From Phycisphaerales bacterium (GTDB lineage Bacteria; Planctomycetota; Phycisphaerae; Phycisphaerales; UBA1924): a stretch of 6,787 bases of DNA. The DNA lies in contig JALOQT010000048.1 in the NCBI GenBank assembly GCA_025453375.1, forward strand, positions 1-6,787, in the 5' to 3' direction. Below the pieces are notes generated by a model. It searched no databases. It saw nothing but the letters and a program-made list of their open reading frames with translations, and was not told the origin of the DNA. Below are positions 1 through 5,654 of this stretch, one piece after another (positions within the stretch are counted from its first letter, which is position 1; each line of letters starts with the position of its first letter). A program made the translations under genes and the position numbers.

Positions 1-1001
1 TGCGCGAGGACCTGCTCGCCGAGGTCTCGCGCCTCGCTGGCGAGAAACGCTTTGACTATCTGCTCATCGAAGGCACCGGCATCGCCGAGCCGCTGCCCGT
101 CGCGCAGACCTTCACCTTCGAGGATGACGCCGGCACCAGCCTGCAGCAGCTCACGCGTCTCGACACCATGGTCACCGTCGTCGACGCCTTCACCTTCCTG
201 GACAACTTCGCCAGCGAGGATGATCTGGCCGAGCGCCTCATCGGCAATGACGAGTCCGACACGCGCTCGATCGCCGACTTGCTGACCGACCAGGTCGAGT
301 TTGCCGACGTCATCGTCATCAACAAGTGCGATCTCGTCTCGCCGTCGAAGATGGCCACAGTCACCGCCACCGTCCGCTCGCTCAATAGCGACGCGAAACT
401 GATCTACGCCACACGCGCGAACATTCCGCTGGCTGAAGTCCTCGGCACGCACCGCTTTGACATGGACAAAGCCAGCCGCTCAGCCAAGTGGATCAAGGAA
501 CTCAACAGCGAGCACGCACCGGAGACCGAGGAATACGGCGTCTCCAGCTTCGTCTTCGAAGCACGACGCCCATTTCACCCCCAGCGCCTCTATGACTTCA
601 TCGTCGGCGGCGGGCTGAAGACCGTCCGCAGCAAAGGCTTCATCTGGCTGGCCAATCGCAGCGATGTCGCGGGCTTGTGGTCGCAGGCGGGGGGCAGCTT
701 CCGACTTGAACCCGCCGGCATGTGGTGGGCCGCGCGAAGCGACGGCGCCCGACCCGACGAACCCGAAGCCCGCGGCTGGCTCGACAAAGTCTGGCGCGAA
801 CCCTTCGGCGATCGCCGCCAGCAACTCGTCATGATCGGCATCGCCGGCCAATGGGTCCCCGCCCAGCAGCGCGCGGCCCTGGAAGCCTGCCTCCTGACCG
901 ACCGCGAAATGGCCGCCGGCCTCCCCGCCTGGGCCACCCTCCCCGACCCTTTCCCCGCCTGGCACACCGGCGCGATGGACCACGTGACAGAGGACGAATG
1001 A
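1..1001 (+). CDS. COG0523/CobW-family GTPase, putative zinc metallochaperone (5' truncated)
   Basis: The open frame runs from the left edge (first full codon at base 3) to TGA at 999-1001, giving 333 codons. An internal ATG at 168 is not the real start, because family motifs lie before it. Seen: the fragment opens with REDLLAEV, which in this family directly follows the CxCC metal motif, so the P-loop and CxCC lie off the window. Next come the Walker B region LIEGTGIAEPLPVAQTF (about 66-116; usually EST/SG) and the guanine-specificity motif NKCD (321-332). The C-terminal CobW_C domain starts near 537 with SSFVFEARRPFHPQRL, followed by SKGFIWLANR and WSQAGGSFRLEPAG. The tail EPFGDRRQQLVMIG, CLLTD and DPFPAW matches the YciC/ZigA-like branch. 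Known: COG0523 GTPases deliver or buffer metals, often zinc, in the cytoplasm, and several are induced by zinc limitation. Inferred: a zinc role here; neither the metal nor the client protein can be read from the sequence. It converges with parA across 93 bp that hold no clear terminator. Confidence 0.9.
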   Translation, partial: REDLLAEVSRLAGEKRFDYLLIEGTGIAEPLPVAQTFTFEDDAGTSLQQLTRLDTMVTVVDAFTFLDNFASEDDLAERLIGNDESDTRSIADLLTDQVEFADVIVINKCDLVSPSKMATVTATVRSLNSDAKLIYATRANIPLAEVLGTHRFDMDKASRSAKWIKELNSEHAPETEEYGVSSFVFEARRPFHPQRLYDFIVGGGLKTVRSKGFIWLANRSDVAGLWSQAGGSFRLEPAGMWWAARSDGARPDEPEARGWLDKVWREPFGDRRQQLVMIGIAGQWVPAQQRAALEACLLTDREMAAGLPAWATLPDPFPAWHTGAMDHVTEDE

Positions 1002-1094
1002 GAAAGCAAGTCGCACACGCATCGGTGGGGCGGGCGTACTCGTCCGCCGCCATTTGGGCGACCACGAACTGTCATTGGCGCCGCGCCAAGCCAC

Positions 1095-2039
1095 TCACCC
1101 CTGCGTCGCCCCCGCCGCGCTGGCCATCGCCCGCTGTTCAATCGCATCGGCCAGCGACTTGCCCGTCCGCAGCAGGTCCTGCTCGATGACCAGCGTCTCG
1201 GCCAGTTGGCGATAGTCCGCCGCGCCCGGGCACCAGGGGGCGTATTCGAAGATGTGCTTGCCGAAGCTTGGGCACTCGGCCAGCTTGATGTTTCGGCGCA
1301 CCGCCGGGCGATACACCCGCGCATGGCGACACGCACGGCTCGATGGCGTCGCCTCCGCACTGCCCGCCCCCGCTGCTGCCCCCGCCCCCCCCGCCGCGCT
1401 CGCTCGCGCCTGCTCGAAGAACTGCTCCAGGTCCGCCACCACCTCGCGCGCGTGCGTCGTGATGCCGTCATGCGCACAGAGGATCACGCCCGAGACGCTC
1501 AAATCCCGATTGACCGATTGATTGACCAGCGCGACAGTCTCAAGCAGCTTGCCCACGCCCTGCAGCGCCAGAAAGTGCGCCTGCATCGGAATGAACACCT
1601 CGCGCGCCAGCGCCAGCGCGTTGAGCGTCAGCAGCCCCAGCGACGGCGGGCAGTCGATCATCACAAAGTCAAACTGCTCACGCGATGCCGCGAGCGCCGA
1701 CCGCAGCCGCGTCAGCCGATCCGGCGCGCCCGCCAGGTCCGCCTCGATCGCCGCCAGGTCCGTCTCGGCCGGCAGCAGCGTGAGATTCGGCCGCACAAGC
1801 CGCGCCGCGCTGTTCAGCGCTGTGCCCGGCTCCAGCATCAGGTCATACACACTGGGCGTGCCGGCCACATGCTCATGGCCCAGATGCAGCGTCGCATGGC
1901 CCTGCGGGTCCATGTCAATCAGCAGCACCCGCCGCCCCTGCGCCGCCACCCCCGCAGCAAGATTGACCGCGCTGGTCGTCTTCCCGACGCCGCCCTTCTG
2001 ATTCATAAACGCGATGATGCGCTGGGTGGGGTTGGACAT
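1095..2039 (-). CDS. parA: ParA/Soj-type chromosome- or plasmid-partitioning ATPase
   Basis: A 314-residue cytoplasmic P-loop ATPase of the deviant Walker A (MinD/ParA) class. Such proteins bind DNA non-specifically as ATP dimers and move ParB-DNA or other cargo. Seen: KGGVGKTT at residues 15-22 with signature Lys15 and Lys20; Walker A' LLIDMDPQG at 39-47; Walker B FVMIDCPPSLG at 125-135; and the C-terminal signature RRNIKLAECPSFGK at 248-261, then FEYAPWCPGAADYRQLAE. Start: ATG at 2037-2039 places the Walker A motif at the usual distance; GGGCGAG just upstream is at best a weak ribosome site. Odd: residues about 211-236, between the helix LEQFFEQAR and the strand ARVYRP, form an Ala/Gly-rich low-complexity insertion not usual at this position. 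No parB, parS-like site or replication gene is visible beside it, so it may be a chromosomal orphan ParA or part of a different positioning system. The ROK kinase gene lies 78 bp upstream on the same strand. Function as a ParA-type ATPase is well supported; the cargo is unknown. Confidence 0.93.
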   Translation of the reverse strand: MSNPTQRIIAFMNQKGGVGKTTSAVNLAAGVAAQGRRVLLIDMDPQGHATLHLGHEHVAGTPSVYDLMLEPGTALNSAARLVRPNLTLLPAETDLAAIEADLAGAPDRLTRLRSALAASREQFDFVMIDCPPSLGLLTLNALALAREVFIPMQAHFLALQGVGKLLETVALVNQSVNRDLSVSGVILCAHDGITTHAREVVADLEQFFEQARASAAGGAGAAAGAGSAEATPSSRACRHARVYRPAVRRNIKLAECPSFGKHIFEYAPWCPGAADYRQLAETLVIEQDLLRTGKSLADAIEQRAMASAAGATQG

Positions 2040-2049
2040 ATCTCGCCCA

Positions 2050-2083
2050 GCGTAGCGTCACTCCGCCACGCCTGGCGCTACGC
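2050..2083. repeat. Hairpin-forming inverted repeat upstream of parA
   Basis: GCGTAGCG at 2050-2057 and CGCTACGC at 2076-2083 are perfect complements. The stem extends inward by one G-T pair and two normal pairs, to about 11 bp around a 12-base loop (2061-2072). It lies in the 78-bp gap between the ROK kinase stop and the parA start, ending about 10 bases before parA. No T-run follows on either strand, so it is not a standard intrinsic terminator. It could be an attenuator, an RNA-processing or stability element, a protein-binding site, or chance in GC-rich DNA. Confidence 0.45.
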
Positions 2084-2100
2084 CTCAAGGGCCACCAACT

Positions 2101-2120
2101 CGCCCAATCACGCCCAATCA
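2101..2120. repeat. Tandem decamer, two copies
   Basis: CGCCCAATCA occurs twice back to back (2101-2110 and 2111-2120). The second copy ends in the TCA that is the reverse complement of the ROK kinase stop codon, so the duplication probably arose at the 3' end of that gene. No function is evident. Confidence 0.6.
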
Positions 2121-3104
2121 CCCCCGCTTCCCACCCGCCCGCATCGCATACACCGCCGCCCCAAACACCCCAGCGTCCGCCTCCAGCTTTGTCTTGATGA
2201 TCTCGCACTTTCGGTTGATGTGCGGGTAGACGGCACTCGCAAACGCCTCGCGCACCGGGCGCACTAGTGCGTCGCCCATCGCCTCAGTCAGCCCACCGCC
2301 CAGCACCACGCGTTGCATGCTCAGCGCACTGCTCAGGCTCGCCACCGCGATCCCGATGTGCTTGGCCGCGTCGTTGACCACCAGTCGCGTCACCTCATCC
2401 CCCTTGGCATACGCATCGGCGACGATCCGCGCCTTGACGCTCTCGCCATCGAGCGGCTCGCCTTCGAGCATGTCCGGGATCATCGACTTGTGCCCCGTCT
2501 TGATCAGCCGGATGATCCGGTCGACGATCGCCGTGCGCGAGCAGTTCTGCTCCAGGCTCGTCCCGCCCGGCGGGGCGCCAGTCAGGATCGTCATGTGGCC
2601 GATCTCCCCCGCGGCGTTGAAGTGCCCGGTATACAGCTGGTCATTGAGAATCAGCCCCCCGCCCACCCCCGTGCCGATCCACACGCAGATCATGTCGCGC
2701 ACGCCCTTGCCCGCGCCCAGCGCGTGCTCGCCCAGCGCCGCCGCACGCACGTCATTGGTCACCGCCACGCGAACCTTCAACATCTCCTGCAGCATCTTGG
2801 CCAGCGGCACGCGCGTCCATCGCAGGTTCGGCGCCTGGATCACCATCCCCGTCGCCGCGTCGATCGCCCCCGGCGCGCCGATCCCCACCGCTCCGAGCTT
2901 CGACACCGGCACGCCCGCCTGCGCGCACGCAATCCGCACGCCCTCGGCAATCCGCTCAATCACCGCCTGATGCCCCTGCTTCGCCCGCGTCTTGGCCTTC
3001 TCACGCCCGATGAGTTTGTACCCCGGGCCAACGACGCCAATCTGCATGTTGGTGCCGCCGAGGTCGATGCCGACAATGGGACGCTTGAGGGCCGGAAGGG
3101 TCAT
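2118..3104 (-). CDS. ROK-family sugar kinase (glucokinase-like), zinc-site cysteines absent
   Basis: A 328-residue cytoplasmic kinase of the ROK (repressor, ORF, kinase) family, which uses ATP to phosphorylate glucose or related hexoses. No DNA-binding domain precedes the kinase fold, so it is an enzyme rather than a ROK repressor. Seen: phosphate-binding GIDLGGTN at residues 12-19; GIGAPGAID at 74-82; APNLRW at 91-96; catalytic Asp118 in TNDVRAAALGE; GTGVGGGLI at 144-152; and EIGH at 167-170. Odd: the CxCGxxGC zinc cluster that normally follows EIGH is replaced by GAPPGGTSLEQNCSRTA, leaving only Cys188. Start: the frame stays open upstream to an ATG at 3252-3254, but those 50 codons run through intergenic DNA and a palindromic repeat. 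ATG at 3102-3104 places GIDLGGT at the family's usual position. No clear Shine-Dalgarno is visible before it. The gene may share a transcript with parA downstream. The sugar substrate cannot be told from sequence alone. Confidence 0.9.
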   Translation of the reverse strand: MTLPALKRPIVGIDLGGTNMQIGVVGPGYKLIGREKAKTRAKQGHQAVIERIAEGVRIACAQAGVPVSKLGAVGIGAPGAIDAATGMVIQAPNLRWTRVPLAKMLQEMLKVRVAVTNDVRAAALGEHALGAGKGVRDMICVWIGTGVGGGLILNDQLYTGHFNAAGEIGHMTILTGAPPGGTSLEQNCSRTAIVDRIIRLIKTGHKSMIPDMLEGEPLDGESVKARIVADAYAKGDEVTRLVVNDAAKHIGIAVASLSSALSMQRVVLGGGLTEAMGDALVRPVREAFASAVYPHINRKCEIIKTKLEADAGVFGAAVYAMRAGGKRG

Positions 3105-3209
3105 AGGTTCGGAGTTTATCGGCGTTTTCGGGCCACGGGTGCAGGGCGGTGGGTGGGAGCGTGGAGGCGGGGTGCCTTGAGGGCCACGGGCGGATGGGCG
3201 CATCTTGTC

Positions 3210-3272
3210 TGCACGGCTTGAAAAGCCGTGCCACGGCCCACTCTCTCGTGGCACGGCTTTTCAAGCCGTGCA
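3210..3272. repeat. Nested palindromic (REP/BIME-like) repeat
   Basis: Two 26-base arms, 3210-3235 and 3247-3272, are perfect reverse complements around an 11-base spacer (3236-3246). Each arm also contains its own palindrome: GCACGGCTT and AAGCCGTGC around a three-base loop (GAA in arm 1, TTC in arm 2). The DNA can therefore fold as two small hairpins or as one long one. It occupies the 210-bp gap between the methyltransferase stop and the ROK kinase start. Paired palindromes in inverted orientation resemble REP/BIME elements mobilised by REP-associated tyrosine transposases. Five of the six frames through one unit carry no stop, so it creates spurious ORFs and N-terminal extensions. There is no T-run, so any terminator or mRNA-protecting role for the methyltransferase transcript is speculative. 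Confidence 0.8.
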
Positions 3273-3314
3273 CACCCGCACTCTACCGCCTCGCCACACC
3301 TTCCCGCCCTCCCC

Positions 3315-4160
3315 TCACCACCCCGCCACCAGCACGATCCAATCCTCCTCCAGCCGCTCCACCGGCCGCGGCAGTTCCGCCGGGGCCAGTCGCACCTCGC
3401 TGTAGACATTCGTCTGCCCAAAGCCGACCTCCGCCATCGCCTCGCGCAGTTCCGCGATCGTCCACAGCCGCCAGCGATACACAAACGCACGCGGCCAGTT
3501 GGCCACCTCCTGGCCATCGTGGATCACGCGCAGGCTGATCGAGTTGGTCACCATCGCCGTCGTCGCGTCGGCCGCTTCGTGCTGCCAAGAGTAATGAATC
3601 ACCTCCCCGCGCGGGCCGATGTGCTGGCGCGTGTGCCCACCAATCGTGTATGCAGACGCCCCGCCATAAGTGTCGCACACAAACACGCCCCCGCCAAAGC
3701 CCCCGCCGCCCCGATCCAGCCTGCCCTTGGCCCCGCGCAGATACGCCAGCAACGCCGCCCGGGTGTGCAGATACCCCAGCGAAAAGTTGCCGACAAACAC
3801 CACATCCGCCCCCATCATCGCGATCGACGGCGGCAGCGCCGTGACATCCGCCCGCACCAACGTCACCGCCTCTCGCCTCGCCGCCGGCACCTCGCGCTGC
3901 ACGCTCGCCTCACCGGCCCGCAGCGCCTCGATATCAAGATCGATCCCCACCGCGCGGGCCGCCGCCTGGCTCTGGCTTTCCGCCACCCACGCACGGCTCA
4001 CCGCCGCCGATCCGCAAAAATCTTCGTGCAGCACGCCCCCCACCTCGCCCCCCAGCCCGCGCGCCACCGTCAGCAACCCGCGCAGCACCCCCGCCAGCAG
4101 CCGCGGCGATTGCACGCACAACTCATAACACGCCTGGGGCGTCAACGCCGTCTCAGCCAT
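3315..4160 (-). CDS. Class I SAM-dependent methyltransferase, substrate unknown
   Basis: A 281-residue soluble protein. Seen: motif I HEDFCGSAAVSRAW at residues 45-58, in which the D-F-C-G-S/T-A form marks a particular bacterial methyltransferase subgroup. Then come the SAM-ribose acidic motif VGIDLD at 71-76, an RADVTALP loop at 103-110 likely near the adenine, and DVVFVGNFSLGYLHT at 119-133 in the motif IV position. A Gly-rich stretch (LDRGGGGFGGGVFVCDTYGG) follows about 20 residues later, and the C-terminal half (RVIHDGQEVANWPRAFVYRW) is probably substrate-specific. No membrane segment or signal peptide is seen. Start: ATG at 4158-4160 has AAGGA six bases upstream. The gene is divergent from top6A across 158 bp, which suggests a shared control region but does not show joint function. 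The target (small molecule, RNA or protein) cannot be inferred. The fold assignment is fairly sure; the role is not. Confidence 0.82.
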   Translation of the reverse strand: MAETALTPQACYELCVQSPRLLAGVLRGLLTVARGLGGEVGGVLHEDFCGSAAVSRAWVAESQSQAAARAVGIDLDIEALRAGEASVQREVPAARREAVTLVRADVTALPPSIAMMGADVVFVGNFSLGYLHTRAALLAYLRGAKGRLDRGGGGFGGGVFVCDTYGGASAYTIGGHTRQHIGPRGEVIHYSWQHEAADATTAMVTNSISLRVIHDGQEVANWPRAFVYRWRLWTIAELREAMAEVGFGQTNVYSEVRLAPAELPRPVERLEEDWIVLVAGW

Positions 4161-4166
4161 CGCCCA

Positions 4167-4171
4167 TCCTT
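4167..4171 (-). promoter_or_regulatory. Ribosome binding site of the methyltransferase
   Basis: AAGGA on the minus strand lies six bases upstream of the ATG at 4158-4160. It is one of the two clear Shine-Dalgarno sequences in the window and supports that start. Confidence 0.65.
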
Positions 4172-4209
4172 CGCCACCACCCCACGCCGCGGCGAGCCTG
4201 TGGCAAGGC

Positions 4210-4246
4210 CGTTCACCACCGAGACAGAGTCACGCTGTGGTGAACG
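4210..4246. promoter_or_regulatory. Perfect 10-bp inverted repeat in divergent intergenic region (candidate operator)
   Basis: CGTTCACCAC (4210-4219) and GTGGTGAACG (4237-4246) are exact reverse complements separated by 17 bases. They lie in the 158-bp gap between the divergent methyltransferase and top6A starts, about 50 bp from the first and 73 bp from the second. The centre-to-centre spacing is 27 bp, which would suit a dimeric or tetrameric DNA-binding protein, or the arms could form an RNA hairpin in a leader. No confident -35/-10 pair was found on either strand, so the assignment as an operator is an inference from position and symmetry. Confidence 0.45.
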
Positions 4247-4285
4247 CTGCATCTCGCCCAGAGGTCCCGGGCGTATCCTGCCGCA

Positions 4286-4312
4286 CGCCTGAAGCCCAGG
4301 CGGGCAACGGAG
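4286..4312 (+). promoter_or_regulatory. Ribosome binding site and small hairpin before top6A
   Basis: GGAG at 4309-4312 sits six bases before the ATG at 4319-4321 and supports that start. Just upstream, CGCCTG (4286-4291) and CAGGCG (4297-4302) form a 6-bp stem with a five-base loop. The stem ends seven bases before GGAG, close enough to affect ribosome access, but it is short enough to be chance in GC-rich DNA. Confidence 0.5.
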
Positions 4313-4318
4313 TGCCCC

Positions 4319-5464
4319 ATGGCCAAGAAGTCCGGATCGACCGTCGAAAAGAAACCGCCCTCGAGCATGTCCAAGCGTGACGCCGAGACGCTCAAAAACA
4401 TCCAGAATCTCGCCAGCGATGTCGTCACCTCCAGCTATAAGCAGAAGGACCCGCTCGTCGAGGTGCCCACGCGCACGCTCAGCAACACCGTCTGGAACAA
4501 GAAGGACAAGATCCTGACCATGGGCGACGCCGTGCAGGAACGCACGCTCTTCAACGTCGGCCAGGCCAAGAAGTTCATGCAGATGATGCTGCACTCGGCC
4601 GGCACCAAGGACCTCATCGAGCAGCAAAAGACCCTCAGCCTCCGTGCCATGTTCTATCGCGGGCTGCACACCATCGCCGGCACCAAGGAAAAGACCTTCG
4701 CCGATCAGGACGAAAGCGACGGCATCCTCGAAGACCTCGAAGTCTCCCTCGGCTCGCTTCGCGAAGAGCTGCACATCTACGCCAAAAAGCGCGGCACCAT
4801 GGCCGGCAATATCACCATCATCGACAGCGGCGACGAGATCGACTGCCGACGCGTCGGCAGCGGCGGATACTCCGTCCCGGGCATCACCGAGCCGGATGTC
4901 ATCCAGTTCAAGAAGTGCGATGCCAAGTTCGTCCTCCACGTCGAAAAGGACACCGTCTGGGGCCGCTTCAACGAGGACAAGTTCTGGCAGAAGCACAACT
5001 GCATCCTCACCGAAGGCAGCGGCCAGCCGACCCGCGGCATGCGCCGCCTCCTCCGCCGCCTCAACCAGGAACTCGGCCTGCCGATCTATTGCCTGCTCGA
5101 CTGCGACCCCTGGGGGCACTACATCTTCAGCGTCATCAAGCAGGGCTCCATCAGCCTCGCCTTCGAGAGCAACCGCCTGGCCATTCCCGAGGCCAAGTTC
5201 CTCGGCGTGCGAGCGATTGACTATGAACGCTGCAAACTGACCGACGACGTGCAGATCGCGATGAACGACAACGACATCAGCCGCGCCAAGCAGATCGCCG
5301 CCTACCCGTGGTTTGAAAACCACAAGGGCTGGCAGAAGGAAATCGAAAAGATGCTCAGCAACGGCTTCAAAATGGAAGTCGAATCGCTGATCACCAAGGA
5401 CATCAGCTACGTCACCGAGGAATACGTCCCCGAACGGCTCGAGAAGAAGGACTGGCTGGACTGA
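4319..5464 (+). CDS. top6A: DNA topoisomerase VI subunit A (Spo11-like)
   Basis: A 381-residue protein, the normal length for Top6A. Known: with the GHKL ATPase Top6B it forms the type IIB topoisomerase, an A2B2 enzyme that makes a double-strand break with 5' phosphotyrosine links and passes another duplex through. Seen: a winged-helix 5Y-CAP domain with LRAMFYRG, whose Tyr113 is the predicted nucleophile and whose Arg109 sits at the conserved minus-four position. A Toprim domain follows, with Glu209 in FVLHVEKDTVWGRF and the metal pair Asp261/Asp263 in LLDCDPWGHYIF. The tail EEYVPERLEKKDWLD is typical of the family. All recognised catalytic residues are present, so the protein looks active. 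The first 20 or so residues are Lys/Ser-rich and probably disordered. Start: ATG at 4319 has GGAG six bases upstream. Odd: archaeal top6A usually follows top6B, but here the upstream neighbour is a divergent methyltransferase and the downstream gene is convergent, so subunit B must be encoded elsewhere or be missing. A stand-alone Spo11-like nuclease is the alternative. Confidence 0.95.
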   Translation: MAKKSGSTVEKKPPSSMSKRDAETLKNIQNLASDVVTSSYKQKDPLVEVPTRTLSNTVWNKKDKILTMGDAVQERTLFNVGQAKKFMQMMLHSAGTKDLIEQQKTLSLRAMFYRGLHTIAGTKEKTFADQDESDGILEDLEVSLGSLREELHIYAKKRGTMAGNITIIDSGDEIDCRRVGSGGYSVPGITEPDVIQFKKCDAKFVLHVEKDTVWGRFNEDKFWQKHNCILTEGSGQPTRGMRRLLRRLNQELGLPIYCLLDCDPWGHYIFSVIKQGSISLAFESNRLAIPEAKFLGVRAIDYERCKLTDDVQIAMNDNDISRAKQIAAYPWFENHKGWQKEIEKMLSNGFKMEVESLITKDISYVTEEYVPERLEKKDWLD

Positions 5465-5468
5465 TCTG

Positions 5469-5488
5469 GCAGTGGCGCAGTGGCGCAG
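5469..5488. repeat. Short 8-bp tandem repeat, complementary to the array at 5605-5647
   Basis: GCAGTGGC occurs twice in tandem (5469-5476, 5477-5484) followed by a partial GCAG, starting five bases after the top6A stop. The 19 bases at 5470-5488 can pair with the CACTGTGC part of the later array along their whole length, with two G-T pairs. The two repeats therefore look like diverged inverted copies of one element around the terminator. Confidence 0.6.
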
Positions 5489-5530
5489 GAAGCCTACCTC
5501 CTGCGACGAGCACGATTTCCATCAAGAAAA

Positions 5531-5556
5531 ACTCCGAAGGCCCAAACCTTCGGAGT
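5531..5556. terminator. Bidirectional intrinsic terminator between convergent genes
   Basis: A perfect 10-bp stem, ACTCCGAAGG (5531-5540) with CCTTCGGAGT (5547-5556), encloses a six-base loop. Read on the minus strand the stem runs straight into TTTTCTT (from 5530 downward), a good U-tract for ending transcripts of the repetitive-protein gene that stops at 5655. On the plus strand a run of five T (5563-5567) begins six bases after the stem, a weaker tract for top6A, which stops at 5464. Confidence 0.85.
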
Positions 5557-5572
5557 CATGTCTTTTTCACTT

Positions 5573-5647
5573 CACTGTGTCACTGTGTCACTGTGTCACT
5601 GTGTCACTGTGCCACTGTGCCACTGTGCCACTGTGCCACTGTGCCAC
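5573..5647. repeat. 8-bp tandem repeat array (CACTGTGY, nine copies)
   Basis: Four copies of CACTGTGT (5573-5604) are followed by five copies of CACTGTGC (5605-5644) and a partial CAC. The single C/T difference splits the array into two homogeneous blocks, which suggests stepwise expansion by slippage from two founder units. It lies between the terminator and the stop codon of the minus-strand gene, so it is part of that gene's 3' untranslated region. Because the unit is 8 bp, all frames cycle through it and yield spurious peptides with an eight-residue period, such as VTVSLCHC. Copy number is likely to vary between strains. Confidence 0.9.
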
Positions 5648-5654
5648 GACCCTT

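Noticed and set aside
1075..1089. Small hairpin TTGGCG/CGCCAA just past the ParA stop as a possible terminator
   Set aside because: It has only a six-base-pair stem with a three-base loop and no T-run on either strand, so it is expected by chance in this GC-rich DNA.
1206..2267. A 353-codon plus-strand open frame opposite parA
   Set aside because: Arg/Gln/His-rich translation with no domain, overlapping an unambiguous ParA on the other strand. It is a high-GC shadow.
3105..3254. Upstream ATG giving the ROK kinase a 50-residue N-terminal extension
   Set aside because: The extension is Pro/Arg/Ser-rich, begins inside the palindromic repeat and has no family counterpart. The ATG at 3104 places the phosphate motif correctly.
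3228..4292. A 354-codon plus-strand open frame opposite the methyltransferase
   Set aside because: It starts inside the palindromic repeat and reads as Arg/Pro/His-rich sequence with no motif, while the opposite strand has methyltransferase motifs and a ribosome site.
4142..5323. A 393-codon minus-strand open frame antisense to top6A
   Set aside because: It lies almost fully opposite a gene with clear catalytic motifs, shows no recognisable domain, and its Val/Ala/Asp/Glu-rich composition is what the reverse strand of a high-GC gene gives.
5573..5647. CRISPR array
   Set aside because: The 8-bp units are directly adjacent with no spacers, and there are no cas genes. It is a simple tandem repeat.
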